Positions 15,591-23,660 of a stretch of DNA of 25,564 nucleotides are shown here, one piece after another. Each line of letters opens with the position of its first letter. Position 1 is the first letter of the stretch. The translations under genes were made by a program, and so were the position numbers. This DNA is from CAYYAQ01 sp964469555. GTDB lineage: Bacteria > Planctomycetota > UBA1135 > UBA2386. The stretch is taken from NCBI GenBank assembly GCA_964469555.1, contig CAYYAQ010000071.1:1-25564 (forward strand), written 5' to 3'. The notes under the pieces are model-generated. The model did not search any database and was not told the DNA's origin. It was given only the letters and a program-made list of their open reading frames with translations.

Positions 15591-16048
15591 GAACTCTTGC
15601 CCATCATGCGATCGATGGTCTCGTCGAGGAAATTGGCGTAGTCGGTGGCGGTCAGGAGGTCTTCGGGGGTCGGGCCCTCGACCCGGTAGAGCCATCCCCG
15701 ATCATAAGGGCGTTTGTGCACGTCCTCGACCGATCCGCCGTCTGCCCCGTCGAGACCGGGATTCGGGCCTGCGAAACTACCGGCCACGGGCGCGTAGAGA
15801 TCCGACACTGCCTTGAAGCCTTCGAACCAACCGATCGCCTGGCCGACTTCGATCGCGTCTCCGGGCTTCACCTCGTAGTCGAACTCGACGATCTCCCCGA
15901 GCATCCGGGTCGCGAACTTCGTGAACCCGATCCGCATCAGGCCCGATGCTTCGGGCGCGATCCAGAAGTGGCTCTCCGTGAACACACGGTCGATCGGCAG
16001 ACGGGTCGCAAACTTGGACCGCTCGTAGGCGAGGTATTCATCTGCCAT
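15587..16048 (-). CDS. GcvH-like lipoyl-carrier protein
   Basis: This 153-aa protein has the single lipoyl domain of glycine cleavage H proteins. FWIAPEASGLMRIGFTKFA and VKPGDAIEVGQAIGWFEGFKAVSDLYAPVAG include Lys79, which aligns with the lipoylated Lys of GcvH (ESVKAASDIYAP). No gcvP, gcvT or lpd gene is near. GcvH paralogues outside glycine cleavage are known, for example the lipoate-binding proteins that work with sulfur-oxidising Hdr-like complexes, and the company of an HdrA-like protein, ferredoxin and cysteine desulfurase makes a similar carrier role attractive here (inference). ATG 16048 is used because the family-like sequence starts there; upstream codons to 16126 look non-coding. 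It is the first recognisable gene of the leftward operon. Confidence 0.85.
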   Translation of the reverse strand: MADEYLAYERSKFATRLPIDRVFTESHFWIAPEASGLMRIGFTKFATRMLGEIVEFDYEVKPGDAIEVGQAIGWFEGFKAVSDLYAPVAGSFAGPNPGLDGADGGSVEDVHKRPYDRGWLYRVEGPTPEDLLTATDYANFLDETIDRMMGKSS

Positions 16049-16159
16049 GGACTCGGGGCGTGGATCTTCTCTCGATACGGACCGAATTGCCCGCACGTCG
16101 GCGTCCGTTTTGCAGAATTGCGGCAACCGACCGTGCCGGGTCTCGCCAAGTCCCGACGA

Positions 16160-16554
16160 CTACCAAAAGAACAGCCGCAGCCCCTCGCTGAACGCCAGTC
16201 TCCCCGTCCGAGTATCGATGCCGACCGCCTGGGCGTTGACCGCGAGCAGGTACGATCAGGGCTCGTCCCCTTGGAAATTCTTGCTACCACCGTGGATCCC
16301 CCCCAGGCCCAATCCAACGCGACCAAATCATCGGCGGCGGTCACGTCGATGGTGATCTGGCCGGGGAATGCCGGGATGAGGGCGAGTAGAACGGGGAGGG
16401 ACTGTCGAATCGGGGGATTGTAGCCAGGGCCCTCGGGACGATGGCCGGCAAAGGCCAAAAGCGAACACAGGCAGCTTTCGCAATCCCCTCCCCGACGAAG
16501 CGCGACTGGGACACGGCGCTCAGCCAGCTGGTGAAGAGTCTCCGGAATCGTCAT
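16160..16554 (-). pseudogene. Possible broken small ORF upstream of the GcvH-like gene
   Basis: One minus-strand frame runs from ATG 16554 through a plausible segment (FPGQITIDVTAADDLVALDW). A second frame, with high GC at third positions and ending in TAG at 16160-16162, gives a very protein-like tail (SYLLAVNAQAVGIDTRTG, then LRLFFW). A one-base change near 16255 would join them into about 135 aa. In the tail's own frame the alternative is an in-frame TGA at 16256-16258 preceded by GGSKNFQGDEP. It could be a decayed first gene of the operon, a sequencing error or chance. Confidence 0.25.
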
Positions 16555-16752
16555 TCGACGACCGCCGATCGGACCGTCGCCGGGTAGCGAATTCGGGTCC
16601 GGAACGTCCCCTGGAATAGCCTTCCGGGCTGTTCTCGCAGCAATACACTTTTGTTGTCAACGCTGCGGACTCCCCGACGCCCCCCGGCGGAAGCGGCGCG
16701 GGAGCGGACGATCGCCACAGACGCTCCAGGGCGAAAAGCCAGGAGGACCCGG

Positions 16753-16812
16753 ATGGCTCGTGGCTATACTCGCCAGCCCTCTACTCGCGGCCGGAACGCT
16801 CCTTGCGTATAG
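16753..16812 (+). CDS. Possible 19-aa leader peptide ahead of the propeller lipoprotein gene
   Basis: AGGAGG at 16741-16746, six bases of spacing and an ATG at 16753 form an ideal initiation site. The ORF encodes 19 residues (MARGYTRQPSTRGRNAPCV) and stops 69 nt before the next start. The composition is Arg-rich with no run of a single amino acid typical of attenuators. It may be a regulatory leader, or the site may be fortuitous. Confidence 0.25.
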   Translation: MARGYTRQPSTRGRNAPCV

Positions 16813-16881
16813 GTCCTGGTTGGTGCGCGATTCCACCTCGCCCGCCACCCCCCTCCCCCAGCCTCTCCAATCTGGATCAAT

Positions 16882-19182
16882 ATGAACCACAAGGCGTTCC
16901 TCGCCCTCGCCGCATCGGTAGCGTTCCTGACTTCCGTATTCGCCGGTTGCGAACAGGCCGAGAGCGTCAGCTCGTCCGCCAGCAGCTCGACGGGTACGCA
17001 ACAAGACCCGGTCGCGAAGCCCACCGGTTGGCTGAGCTGGCGCGGCCCGAATCAGAACGGCACCTCGCTGGAAAAGGGACTCCCGAGCAAAGTCGAGATC
17101 GGCGGCGAGAAGTCCTGGTCCTTCCAACTCTCCGGTCGAGCAACGCCCGTTATCGCGAACGGTCGCGTCTACGCGATGGGCTACGAGGGCACGGAGGCCG
17201 AGCTCGAGGAGGTGATCGTCTGCCTCGACGAGAACACGGGGAAGAGGATCTGGGAGCACCGCTTCACCGACTTCCTTTCCGACATCATCTACTACCGCTT
17301 CGCGATCAGCAGTCCCACCGTCGATCCCGAGACCGGCAACGTGACCTGCATGAGCACGTCGGGGTTGTTGGTCTGCTTCACCGCGGACGGCAAACTCGTC
17401 TGGGAGCGTTCGATGATGTCGGAGTACGGTCGACTCACGTTCCCGAACGGTCGGACCGGCGCGCCGATCATCCTGGGTGACCAGTGCATCATGCACACAC
17501 CCACATCTGGCTGGGGCCCGCAGGGTCCGGCGCGCAGCCGCTTCTTCGCCTTCGACAAGAAGACCGGCACGCCGCTGTGGACCTCCACGCCCGGCGGACC
17601 ACCGAAGGATGCGTCTTTCAGCTTCCCGGTGGTCGGGATGGAGAACGGCAAGAGGGTCCTCTACGCCGGACTCGCGGGCGGGCACCTCGTCTGCGTCAAC
17701 GCGCTGAACGGCGATCCCATCTGGCGCTTCCGGCTCGCGATCGGCGGGCTGAGCTCGAGCGTCGTGAAATACAAGGACACGATCATCACGATCAACGGCA
17801 AGGAGAACATCGACAACTCGAAGATCGGTCGGATGGTCTCCGTTCGCTGCGGCAGCCAGCCCGAGGGCAAGGGTCCGATCGACGTGACGAAAACCAACGA
17901 GGTCTGGCGCAACGACCTCATGGCGTTCACGAGTTCACCGGTTCTCGTGGGCAACCGCCTCTACCAGACCGTCCACCACGGCGAACTCCACTGCATCGAC
18001 GCGGATTCGGGCAAGTCGCTGTGGCACGCGAAGCTCGCGCCGGATCAGATCCACGCCTCACCGGCCTACGGCGACGGCAAGCTCTACGTGCCCATGAACA
18101 ACGGGACGTTCTTCATCATCGAGCCCTCCGACAAGGAGGGCAAGATCCTGCAGAAGCTGCAGCTCGAAGGCAATTGCCTCGGCGCGCCAGCGATCGCGAA
18201 CGGTCGGATCTACGTGCACACGACGGCGAAGCTCTACAGCTTCGCCGGCGGGACCGGAGAGATCGCCGGCACTCCCGATGCCATCGGCGAGATGGCCGCG
18301 AAGGGCCCGGCGGTGCGGCTACAGGTCATCCCCGCCGACATCGCGTTGAAGACCGGCGACAGTATCCAGTTCCGCGTTCGCAGCCTCGACGCCAACGGTC
18401 AGGTCGTCGACGAGAACGTGAAGAAGGTCACGTGGAAAAACGTGCCGGGCGACGGAGTGGCCATGGACGAATCCGGCAAGATGGTGATCGCGAGCAGCGC
18501 CGCATCCACTGCGGGCGTGATGACGGTGGAGGCGAACGGCATGAAGGGATCGGCGCGGCTTCGCATCGTCCCCGGCGGAAACTTCACCGAGAACTTCGAG
18601 GACGTGGTGCTGAAGCCACATCCGAAAGACGGCCATGCGTTCTCCTTCCCTCGCGCGCACTGGCCCGGCGCGAAACCCAAGTGGGAAATCCTCGATCTCG
18701 ACGGCGAGAAGGTCGTCGCCAAGGCACTCCTCAATCCGCTGTTCCAGAGGACGATCACGAATATCGGACATCCCGACGCGTCGAACTACACGATGCAGAT
18801 GGATGTCCGGTCCGACGGCAACCGTCGCACGATGTCCTCCGCCGGCATGGTCAACCAGCGCTACCAGATCGCGCTCAGCGGCAACTACCAGGAACTCGAG
18901 GTCAGCTCCAACATGGAGCTCTATCGAAAAGCCGTGCCTTACAAGTGGAAGCGCAACACGTGGTACACGATCAAGAGCCGCGTCGACGTCAACAAGGACG
19001 GCTCCGGGTTCATCCGCGCCAAGGTCTGGCTCCGCGGCGAGAAGGAGCCCGAGGCGTGGACGGTCGAGGCCCCCCACTCACACATGCACAAGAAAGGCGC
19101 ACCGGGTATCTACGGCTTCGCTCTGCAGAACCGCTTCCGCGTCTACATCGACAACATCTCGGTGAAATCGAACAATGACTGA
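16882..19182 (+). CDS. Beta-propeller lipoprotein with Ig-like and jelly-roll C-terminal domains
   Basis: A 766-aa protein with a lipoprotein signal (VFAGC, lipidated Cys23, followed by Glu, so probably outer membrane). Residues about 50-470 form PQQ-like propeller blades, opening with WLSWRGPNQNGTS and including ATPVIANGRVYAMG, SSPTVDPETGNVTCM, DADSGKSLWHAKL, ASPAYGDGKLYVPM and GAPAIANGRIYVH. Residues about 475-570 look like a bacterial Ig-like domain (VIPADIALKTGDSIQFRVRS, VTWKNVPGDGVAMDESG, GSARLRIVPGG). The last 190 residues look like a concanavalin/LamG-type jelly roll ending YGFALQNRFRVYIDNISVKS, a fold often used to bind carbohydrate or surfaces. The next gene overlaps by 8 nt. No quinoprotein catalytic site is visible, so the propeller is probably structural or a scaffold. 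Confidence 0.83.
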   Translation: MNHKAFLALAASVAFLTSVFAGCEQAESVSSSASSSTGTQQDPVAKPTGWLSWRGPNQNGTSLEKGLPSKVEIGGEKSWSFQLSGRATPVIANGRVYAMGYEGTEAELEEVIVCLDENTGKRIWEHRFTDFLSDIIYYRFAISSPTVDPETGNVTCMSTSGLLVCFTADGKLVWERSMMSEYGRLTFPNGRTGAPIILGDQCIMHTPTSGWGPQGPARSRFFAFDKKTGTPLWTSTPGGPPKDASFSFPVVGMENGKRVLYAGLAGGHLVCVNALNGDPIWRFRLAIGGLSSSVVKYKDTIITINGKENIDNSKIGRMVSVRCGSQPEGKGPIDVTKTNEVWRNDLMAFTSSPVLVGNRLYQTVHHGELHCIDADSGKSLWHAKLAPDQIHASPAYGDGKLYVPMNNGTFFIIEPSDKEGKILQKLQLEGNCLGAPAIANGRIYVHTTAKLYSFAGGTGEIAGTPDAIGEMAAKGPAVRLQVIPADIALKTGDSIQFRVRSLDANGQVVDENVKKVTWKNVPGDGVAMDESGKMVIASSAASTAGVMTVEANGMKGSARLRIVPGGNFTENFEDVVLKPHPKDGHAFSFPRAHWPGAKPKWEILDLDGEKVVAKALLNPLFQRTITNIGHPDASNYTMQMDVRSDGNRRTMSSAGMVNQRYQIALSGNYQELEVSSNMELYRKAVPYKWKRNTWYTIKSRVDVNKDGSGFIRAKVWLRGEKEPEAWTVEAPHSHMHKKGAPGIYGFALQNRFRVYIDNISVKSNND

Positions 19183-20725
19183 TTCTCCATTCCCGAAGGC
19201 TGCGATCGTCAAGGTCGGTCTCGCGGTAATCCTCCTCTCCTCGATCACGGTCGCGCAAGGCTCTGGCGATTGGCCCCAGTGGGGCAAGAACGGGTCGCGC
19301 AACATGGCGTCGGACGTGAAAGATCTACCTGACGTCTTCAAACCAGGGACGATCAAACCGGATGAGACGATCGATCCGAAGACCTCCGTGAACATCAAGT
19401 GGGTCGCCAAGCTCGGATCCCAGTCCTACGGCAACCCCACGGTCGCGAACGGCAGGGTCTACGTCGGCACCAACAACGACTCCCCCCGCGACCCACGCTT
19501 CAAGGGCGATCGCTCCTGCGTCTACTGCCTCGACGAGCAGACCGGCAAGCTGATCTGGGAGCTCAACATCCCGAAGCTCGGCACGGGCAAGGTGAGCGAC
19601 TGGGAGTTTCTGGGCATCTGTTCATCGCCGGCCGTGGAAGGCGACCGGGTGTATCTGGTCACGAACCGCTGCGAGGTCATGTGCCTCGACGTCAACGGCA
19701 TGGCCAACGGCGACCAAGGCCCGTTCAAGGACGAAGGCAAGTACATGGCCTGGCCCGACAAGAAGCCAATGGTGGTCAAGAAGACCGACGCGGACATCCT
19801 GTGGTCCATGAACATGATCGACGAGTGCGGCGTGTTCCCGCACAACATCACGTGCTGCTCGGTGATGATCGTCGGCGACAAGATCTGGACTTCGACGTCG
19901 AACGGCGTCGACTACGGCCACGTCCGCACGCCGGCACCGAACGCCCCGTGCATGATCGTCCTCGACAAGATGCAGGGCAAGCTGGTCGGCGAGGAAGCGT
20001 CCGGCCTCAGCAAGAGCATCTTCCACAGCAACTGGTCGTCTCCGGCCTACCTCAAGACGGCAAAGCAGGAACTCGCCATCTTCGGCGGACCTGACGGCGT
20101 GCTCTACGCGTTCAAGCCAAAGCCGGTGCGGAAGGATGACTTCGACGTGCTGCAGCTGGCATGGAAGTACGACTGCAACCCGCCGGAGTACCGCATCAAG
20201 GCCGGTAAGAAGATCAAGTACGCGACGCGCAAGGGCCCGAGCGAAGTGCTCGGCACCCCCGTCGTCCACAACGGCCTCATCTACGCGGTCATCGGCCAAG
20301 ATCCGGAACACGGTGAAGGCATCGGAAACCTCAGCTGCATCGACGCCGACGGCAAGAAGGTCTGGGAGTACCGCAAGATCAAGCGGTCGATGTCGACCCT
20401 GTCCATCCAGGACGGGTTGGTGTACGCCGCCGACTACTCGGGCTTCGTCTACTGCCTCGACGCGAGGACCGGCAAGGAGTACTGGGTGCACGACACCAGC
20501 GCGCACATCTGGGGTTCGACGCTGGTGGCAGACGGCAAGGTCTACGTGGGAACCGAGGACGGCTTCCTGACCGTCATTCCAGCGGGGAAGGCATACGACG
20601 AGAAGAAGGTGAAGGAGATCGACTTCACCACACCGATCTACTCGTCCCCCATCGCCGCCAACGGCGTGCTCTACGTCGCAACCCACACGCACTTGTTTGC
20701 AATCGGAAAGTCGAAGCCCAAGTGA
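19175..20725 (+). CDS. Secreted PQQ/BamB-type beta-propeller protein
   Basis: A 516-aa protein with an N-terminal membrane/signal segment (VKVGLAVILLSSITVAQG) and then DWPQWGKNGSRNMAS. Blades include GNPTVANGRVYVGTNN, CLDEQTGKLIWELN, SSPAVEGDRVYLVTN, GTPVVHNGLIYAVIG, CIDADGKKVWEY, CLDARTGKEYWVHD and SSPIAANGVLYVATH. Between blades it carries cysteine-containing stretches (DECGVFPHNITCCS, KYDCNPPEY) that could form disulfides in the periplasm. It overlaps the lipoprotein gene by 8 nt (ATGACTGA) and the next gene by 4 nt, so the pair is likely made together and may form one envelope assembly. Function unknown. Confidence 0.85.
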   Translation: MTDSPFPKAAIVKVGLAVILLSSITVAQGSGDWPQWGKNGSRNMASDVKDLPDVFKPGTIKPDETIDPKTSVNIKWVAKLGSQSYGNPTVANGRVYVGTNNDSPRDPRFKGDRSCVYCLDEQTGKLIWELNIPKLGTGKVSDWEFLGICSSPAVEGDRVYLVTNRCEVMCLDVNGMANGDQGPFKDEGKYMAWPDKKPMVVKKTDADILWSMNMIDECGVFPHNITCCSVMIVGDKIWTSTSNGVDYGHVRTPAPNAPCMIVLDKMQGKLVGEEASGLSKSIFHSNWSSPAYLKTAKQELAIFGGPDGVLYAFKPKPVRKDDFDVLQLAWKYDCNPPEYRIKAGKKIKYATRKGPSEVLGTPVVHNGLIYAVIGQDPEHGEGIGNLSCIDADGKKVWEYRKIKRSMSTLSIQDGLVYAADYSGFVYCLDARTGKEYWVHDTSAHIWGSTLVADGKVYVGTEDGFLTVIPAGKAYDEKKVKEIDFTTPIYSSPIAANGVLYVATHTHLFAIGKSKPK

Positions 20726-20994
20726 GTTCGAACTCGACACCGCGCAAGCTGGTCTGGGGCTTCGTCGTCATCCTGGCGATCGTCCACTTCGATTTCTGGG
20801 CCTGGTCCGATCGCTCGCTCCTCGCGGGATTCATGCCGGCGGGACTCTTCTACCAGGCGATGATCTCGTTGCTGGCCGGCATCTGCTGGGCGCTGGTGGT
20901 CAAGTTCGCGTGGCCGAGTCGGCTCGAAGAGTGGGCGGATGAGCCCGTCTCGGACGAGAGCGACGGGGCCGGCGAAAAAGAGGCGGGCCAATGA
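20722..20994 (+). CDS. Small membrane protein, probable symporter accessory subunit
   Basis: A 90-aa protein starting at GTG 20722, overlapping the preceding stop as GTGA. It has two hydrophobic segments (KLVWGFVVILAIVHFDFWAW and FYQAMISLLAGICWALVVKF) and an acidic, probably cytoplasmic tail. Size, topology and position directly before a sodium:solute symporter resemble the DUF3311/YhdT-type small partners of such transporters. The name is inferred from context more than from sequence. It overlaps the symporter gene by 4 nt. Confidence 0.7.
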   Translation: MSSNSTPRKLVWGFVVILAIVHFDFWAWSDRSLLAGFMPAGLFYQAMISLLAGICWALVVKFAWPSRLEEWADEPVSDESDGAGEKEAGQ

Positions 20995-22583
20995 TCCTGC
21001 TCGAGGAAAAGAGCCTGACGCCGCTCGTCGTCGTCGGCGTGTATCTCGGACTGCTGCTCGCTTTCGGGATGCTGGCAAAGCGGCTCCTGAAGACGTCGAG
21101 TAGCGATTACTTCGTCGCCAGCCGCTCGATCGGTCCGTTCCTGCTCCTGATGAGCGTGTTCGGGACGACGATGACCGCGTTCGCGCTCGTCGGGTCGACC
21201 GGCAAGTCCTTCGTCAAAGGCGCCGGCGTCTACGGGTTGATGGCATCCGCGTCGGGCATCATCCACTCGGCGGTGTTCTTCCTCATCGGCATCAAGTTGT
21301 GGGCGATCGGCAAGCGCCACAACTTCGTCACGCAGATCCAGTTCTTCAGGCATCGGTTCGACTCGAGCGGCATCGGCTACCTGCTGTTCCCGATGCTCGT
21401 CGGGTTGGTGATTCCGTACTTGCTGCTCGGATTGGTCGGCGCGGGCACCGTGGTCCGGGGCATCACGTCCGGGATGTTCCCCGACACGTTCAGTGGCGAA
21501 CTGATCGCGGCGACCGGCAAGATTGCGTTCGTCGGTGCGGTACCGCCCTGGATCACCGGACTGGTCGTATGCGGAGTCGTGCTCGCCTACATCATTGCTG
21601 GCGGCGTGCGCGCGGCGGCGATGGCCAACGCCGCGCAGACGATCGTGTTCATGTCGGTCGGACTCCTGGCGTTCTACCTGATCGCCGATGCCCTCGGTGG
21701 GCTCGAAGCCGCCTCCGAGAAGGTCGTGCAGAATCGACCAGAACTCCTCTCCCGCGACGAGACGATCGGGAAGATGGAGTTCATGACCTACATGTTGGTA
21801 CCGCTCTCGGTCGGCATGTTCCCCCACCTGTTTCAACACTGGCTGACAGCGAAGAGCGCGAAGACGTTCCGCGTGACCGTCATCGCCCACCCGATCTTCA
21901 TCATGATCGTCTGGGTGCCGTGCGTCCTGATCGGCGTGTGGGCAGCCGGCGAGGGCATCACCGTGCCGCCGGGCAAGGAGAACGCGGTGCTCGCCAAGAC
22001 GGTCGGCGTGCTGCTGAAGGACCCGTTCATCACGGGCCTCCTGATGTCCGGCATCCTCGCCGCCATCATGTCCTCGCTCGACTCGCAGTTCGTCTGCCTC
22101 GGGACGATCTTCACCCACGACATCGTGATCCATGCGAAGGGCGAGGATCACTACACCGACAAGCAGAAGGTCATGCTCGGCCGGCTGTTCATCCTGTTCA
22201 TCGTCGCGGTGACGTACACGCTCTCGCTCTTCCCACCCGACAGCATCTTCGATCTCGCGGTGTGGTGTTTCAGCGGGTTCTCGAGCTTGTTCCCGCTGGT
22301 GTTCGCTTCCCTCTACTGGCGTCGCGTGACCCGCGTGGGCGCGTTTGCCTCGATCCTCGTCGCCGCCGGCACGTGGATCTACTTCTTCTACCAGGGGCTG
22401 ATCAAGCCCGCGTTCGCCGGCGTGAAGCCCGCGGACAAAGAGGACTATCTCATCATGGGCATGATGCCCGTCGCGATCATGTTCGCGGCGTCGGCGCTGG
22501 TCCTGATCGTGGTGAGCCTGATGACGCAACCTCCTCCCAAGTCCGTGGTCGACAGCTTCTTCGACGACCGCAAACCCTCGTAA
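20991..22583 (+). CDS. Sodium:solute symporter family transporter
   Basis: A 530-aa, highly hydrophobic protein with about 13 membrane segments and family hallmarks: SSSDYFVASRSIGPFLLLMSVFGTTM in the first helices, AYIIAGGVRAAAMANAAQ, FPHLFQHWLTAKSAKTFR, and GLLMSGILAAIMSSLDSQFVCLGTIFTHDIV near the eighth/ninth helix where sodium ligands lie. Members import sugars, amino acids, carboxylates or similar solutes with Na+. The substrate cannot be read from sequence. Its coupling to a carboxylate-activating and reducing gene set suggests that it imports an organic acid used by those enzymes. Start and stop overlap the neighbours by 4 nt (ATGA) and 1 nt (TAATG). Confidence 0.9.
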   Translation: MILLEEKSLTPLVVVGVYLGLLLAFGMLAKRLLKTSSSDYFVASRSIGPFLLLMSVFGTTMTAFALVGSTGKSFVKGAGVYGLMASASGIIHSAVFFLIGIKLWAIGKRHNFVTQIQFFRHRFDSSGIGYLLFPMLVGLVIPYLLLGLVGAGTVVRGITSGMFPDTFSGELIAATGKIAFVGAVPPWITGLVVCGVVLAYIIAGGVRAAAMANAAQTIVFMSVGLLAFYLIADALGGLEAASEKVVQNRPELLSRDETIGKMEFMTYMLVPLSVGMFPHLFQHWLTAKSAKTFRVTVIAHPIFIMIVWVPCVLIGVWAAGEGITVPPGKENAVLAKTVGVLLKDPFITGLLMSGILAAIMSSLDSQFVCLGTIFTHDIVIHAKGEDHYTDKQKVMLGRLFILFIVAVTYTLSLFPPDSIFDLAVWCFSGFSSLFPLVFASLYWRRVTRVGAFASILVAAGTWIYFFYQGLIKPAFAGVKPADKEDYLIMGMMPVAIMFAASALVLIVVSLMTQPPPKSVVDSFFDDRKPS

Positions 22584-23638
22584 TGACCGACCCCCACGCA
22601 GCGTTGGACGCGCACTTCGTCGAGACCGTGCGCTGGCACTTCTCGCCCGAGACCGGAACTCCCTACTGGCTCGACTGGGCGAAACAAGCGGGTTGGAATC
22701 CCGCGGAGGAAGTGTCCTCGTTCGCCGATATCAATCGCTTCGACCACTTCGACGGCGAACTTCTGCGCAAGGAACCGCACGAACGCTGGGTGCCGAAGGA
22801 GTACGAGGGCAAGCCGTTCATGATCTTCGAGACCGGCGGCACGACGGGCATGCCGAAACAGCGCATCAACTGGGATGACTACAAGCATGATTACGAGCAG
22901 TTCTCCGGAACGCTGAAGGACGAGGCGTTTCCGCCCGGCGGCTACTGGCTGATGATCGGCCCCACAGGCCCGAGGCGGTTGCGGCTCTCCATCGAACACC
23001 TCGCCCAACACCGCGGGTCATCGTGCTACTTCGTCGACCTGGACCCGCGCTGGGTCAAGAAGCTGATCAAGAACAAGGAAGGCGAACAGGCGAAGGCCTA
23101 CATGCGCCACGTCATCGACCAGGCCGTCTCCATCATGGGGAACCGCAGGGTCGACGCGCTGTTCACGACTCCAAAGCTGCTCGAAGCGCTCAGCGAACGC
23201 GTGTCGATTCCCGAGTCCGGCGTGAAGGGTGTGTTTTGCGGCGGCACCACGATGACCCCCGAATACACGCGCTTCCTGATCGAAGAAGTGCTGGAGAACG
23301 AGGTCGAGTTCGTCCCGACCTACGGCAACACGCTCATGGGTCTCGCCGCGCACAAGCCGAACCTGCGCGACGACAACTACTCGATCACGTACTACGCACC
23401 CCAGCCCCGCGCCGTGCTGCGCGTGGTCGATCCGGACAGCACGGACGAGGTCGTCGACTACGACACCTGGGGACGCGTCGAGCTGACGACCCTGACCAGG
23501 GAGTTCTTCATGCCCCGCTTCCTGGAGCGGGACGAGGCCCTGCGCCGTCGACCGTGCGCGGAGTACGCGTGGGACGGCGTCGGCGAGGTCCAGCCCTTCC
23601 GAGTCGAGGCGGAGAAGATCGTGGAAGGCGTCTACTAG
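22583..23638 (+). CDS. Adenylate-forming enzyme, EhpF/LuxE/PaaK-like
   Basis: A 351-aa protein with the ATP-binding loop ETGGTTGMPKQR at 83-94, FCGGTTMTPEY at about 218-227, the adenine-site motif YGNTLMG at 247-253 and YDTWGRVELTT at about 293-303. This is the ANL fold, which activates a carboxylic acid as an acyl-adenylate. It is much shorter than phenylacetate-CoA ligases (about 430 aa) and appears to lack most of the C-terminal lid, as in the phenazine enzyme EhpF and LuxE-type synthetases, which hand the acyl group to a reductase instead of CoA. The start at ATG 22583 shares a base with the symporter stop. A reductase-like aldehyde dehydrogenase follows directly, supporting reduction of the activated acid. 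Confidence 0.78.
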   Translation: MTDPHAALDAHFVETVRWHFSPETGTPYWLDWAKQAGWNPAEEVSSFADINRFDHFDGELLRKEPHERWVPKEYEGKPFMIFETGGTTGMPKQRINWDDYKHDYEQFSGTLKDEAFPPGGYWLMIGPTGPRRLRLSIEHLAQHRGSSCYFVDLDPRWVKKLIKNKEGEQAKAYMRHVIDQAVSIMGNRRVDALFTTPKLLEALSERVSIPESGVKGVFCGGTTMTPEYTRFLIEEVLENEVEFVPTYGNTLMGLAAHKPNLRDDNYSITYYAPQPRAVLRVVDPDSTDEVVDYDTWGRVELTTLTREFFMPRFLERDEALRRRPCAEYAWDGVGEVQPFRVEAEKIVEGVY

Positions 23639-23660
23639 GGGCATTACCCTGTCGAGTCCC

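Larger units (their letters stand above)
16049..16881. other. Divergent control region between the two operons (about 830 bp)
   Basis: No gene with a recognisable product lies here. It should hold the promoters of the leftward nine-gene operon and the rightward transporter/reductase operon. Visible structure: a coding-like but interrupted minus-strand stretch (16160-16554), a TTGTTGTCAA-containing AT-richer patch near 16650, a TATACT hexamer at 16765-16770, and a 19-codon ORF with a perfect Shine-Dalgarno (16753-16812). I could not pair convincing -35 and -10 elements for either direction. Confidence 0.5.

Noticed and set aside
16441..16587. 48-codon plus-strand ORF (MAGKGQKRTQ...)
   Set aside because: No Shine-Dalgarno at proper spacing, no recognisable similarity, and it overlaps the coding-like minus-strand stretch.
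21299..22582. Long plus-strand opening that would extend the adenylating enzyme to 779 aa
   Set aside because: It overlaps the symporter gene in another frame and has Arg/His-rich shadow composition; the ATG at 22583, overlapping the symporter stop, gives the family-like start.
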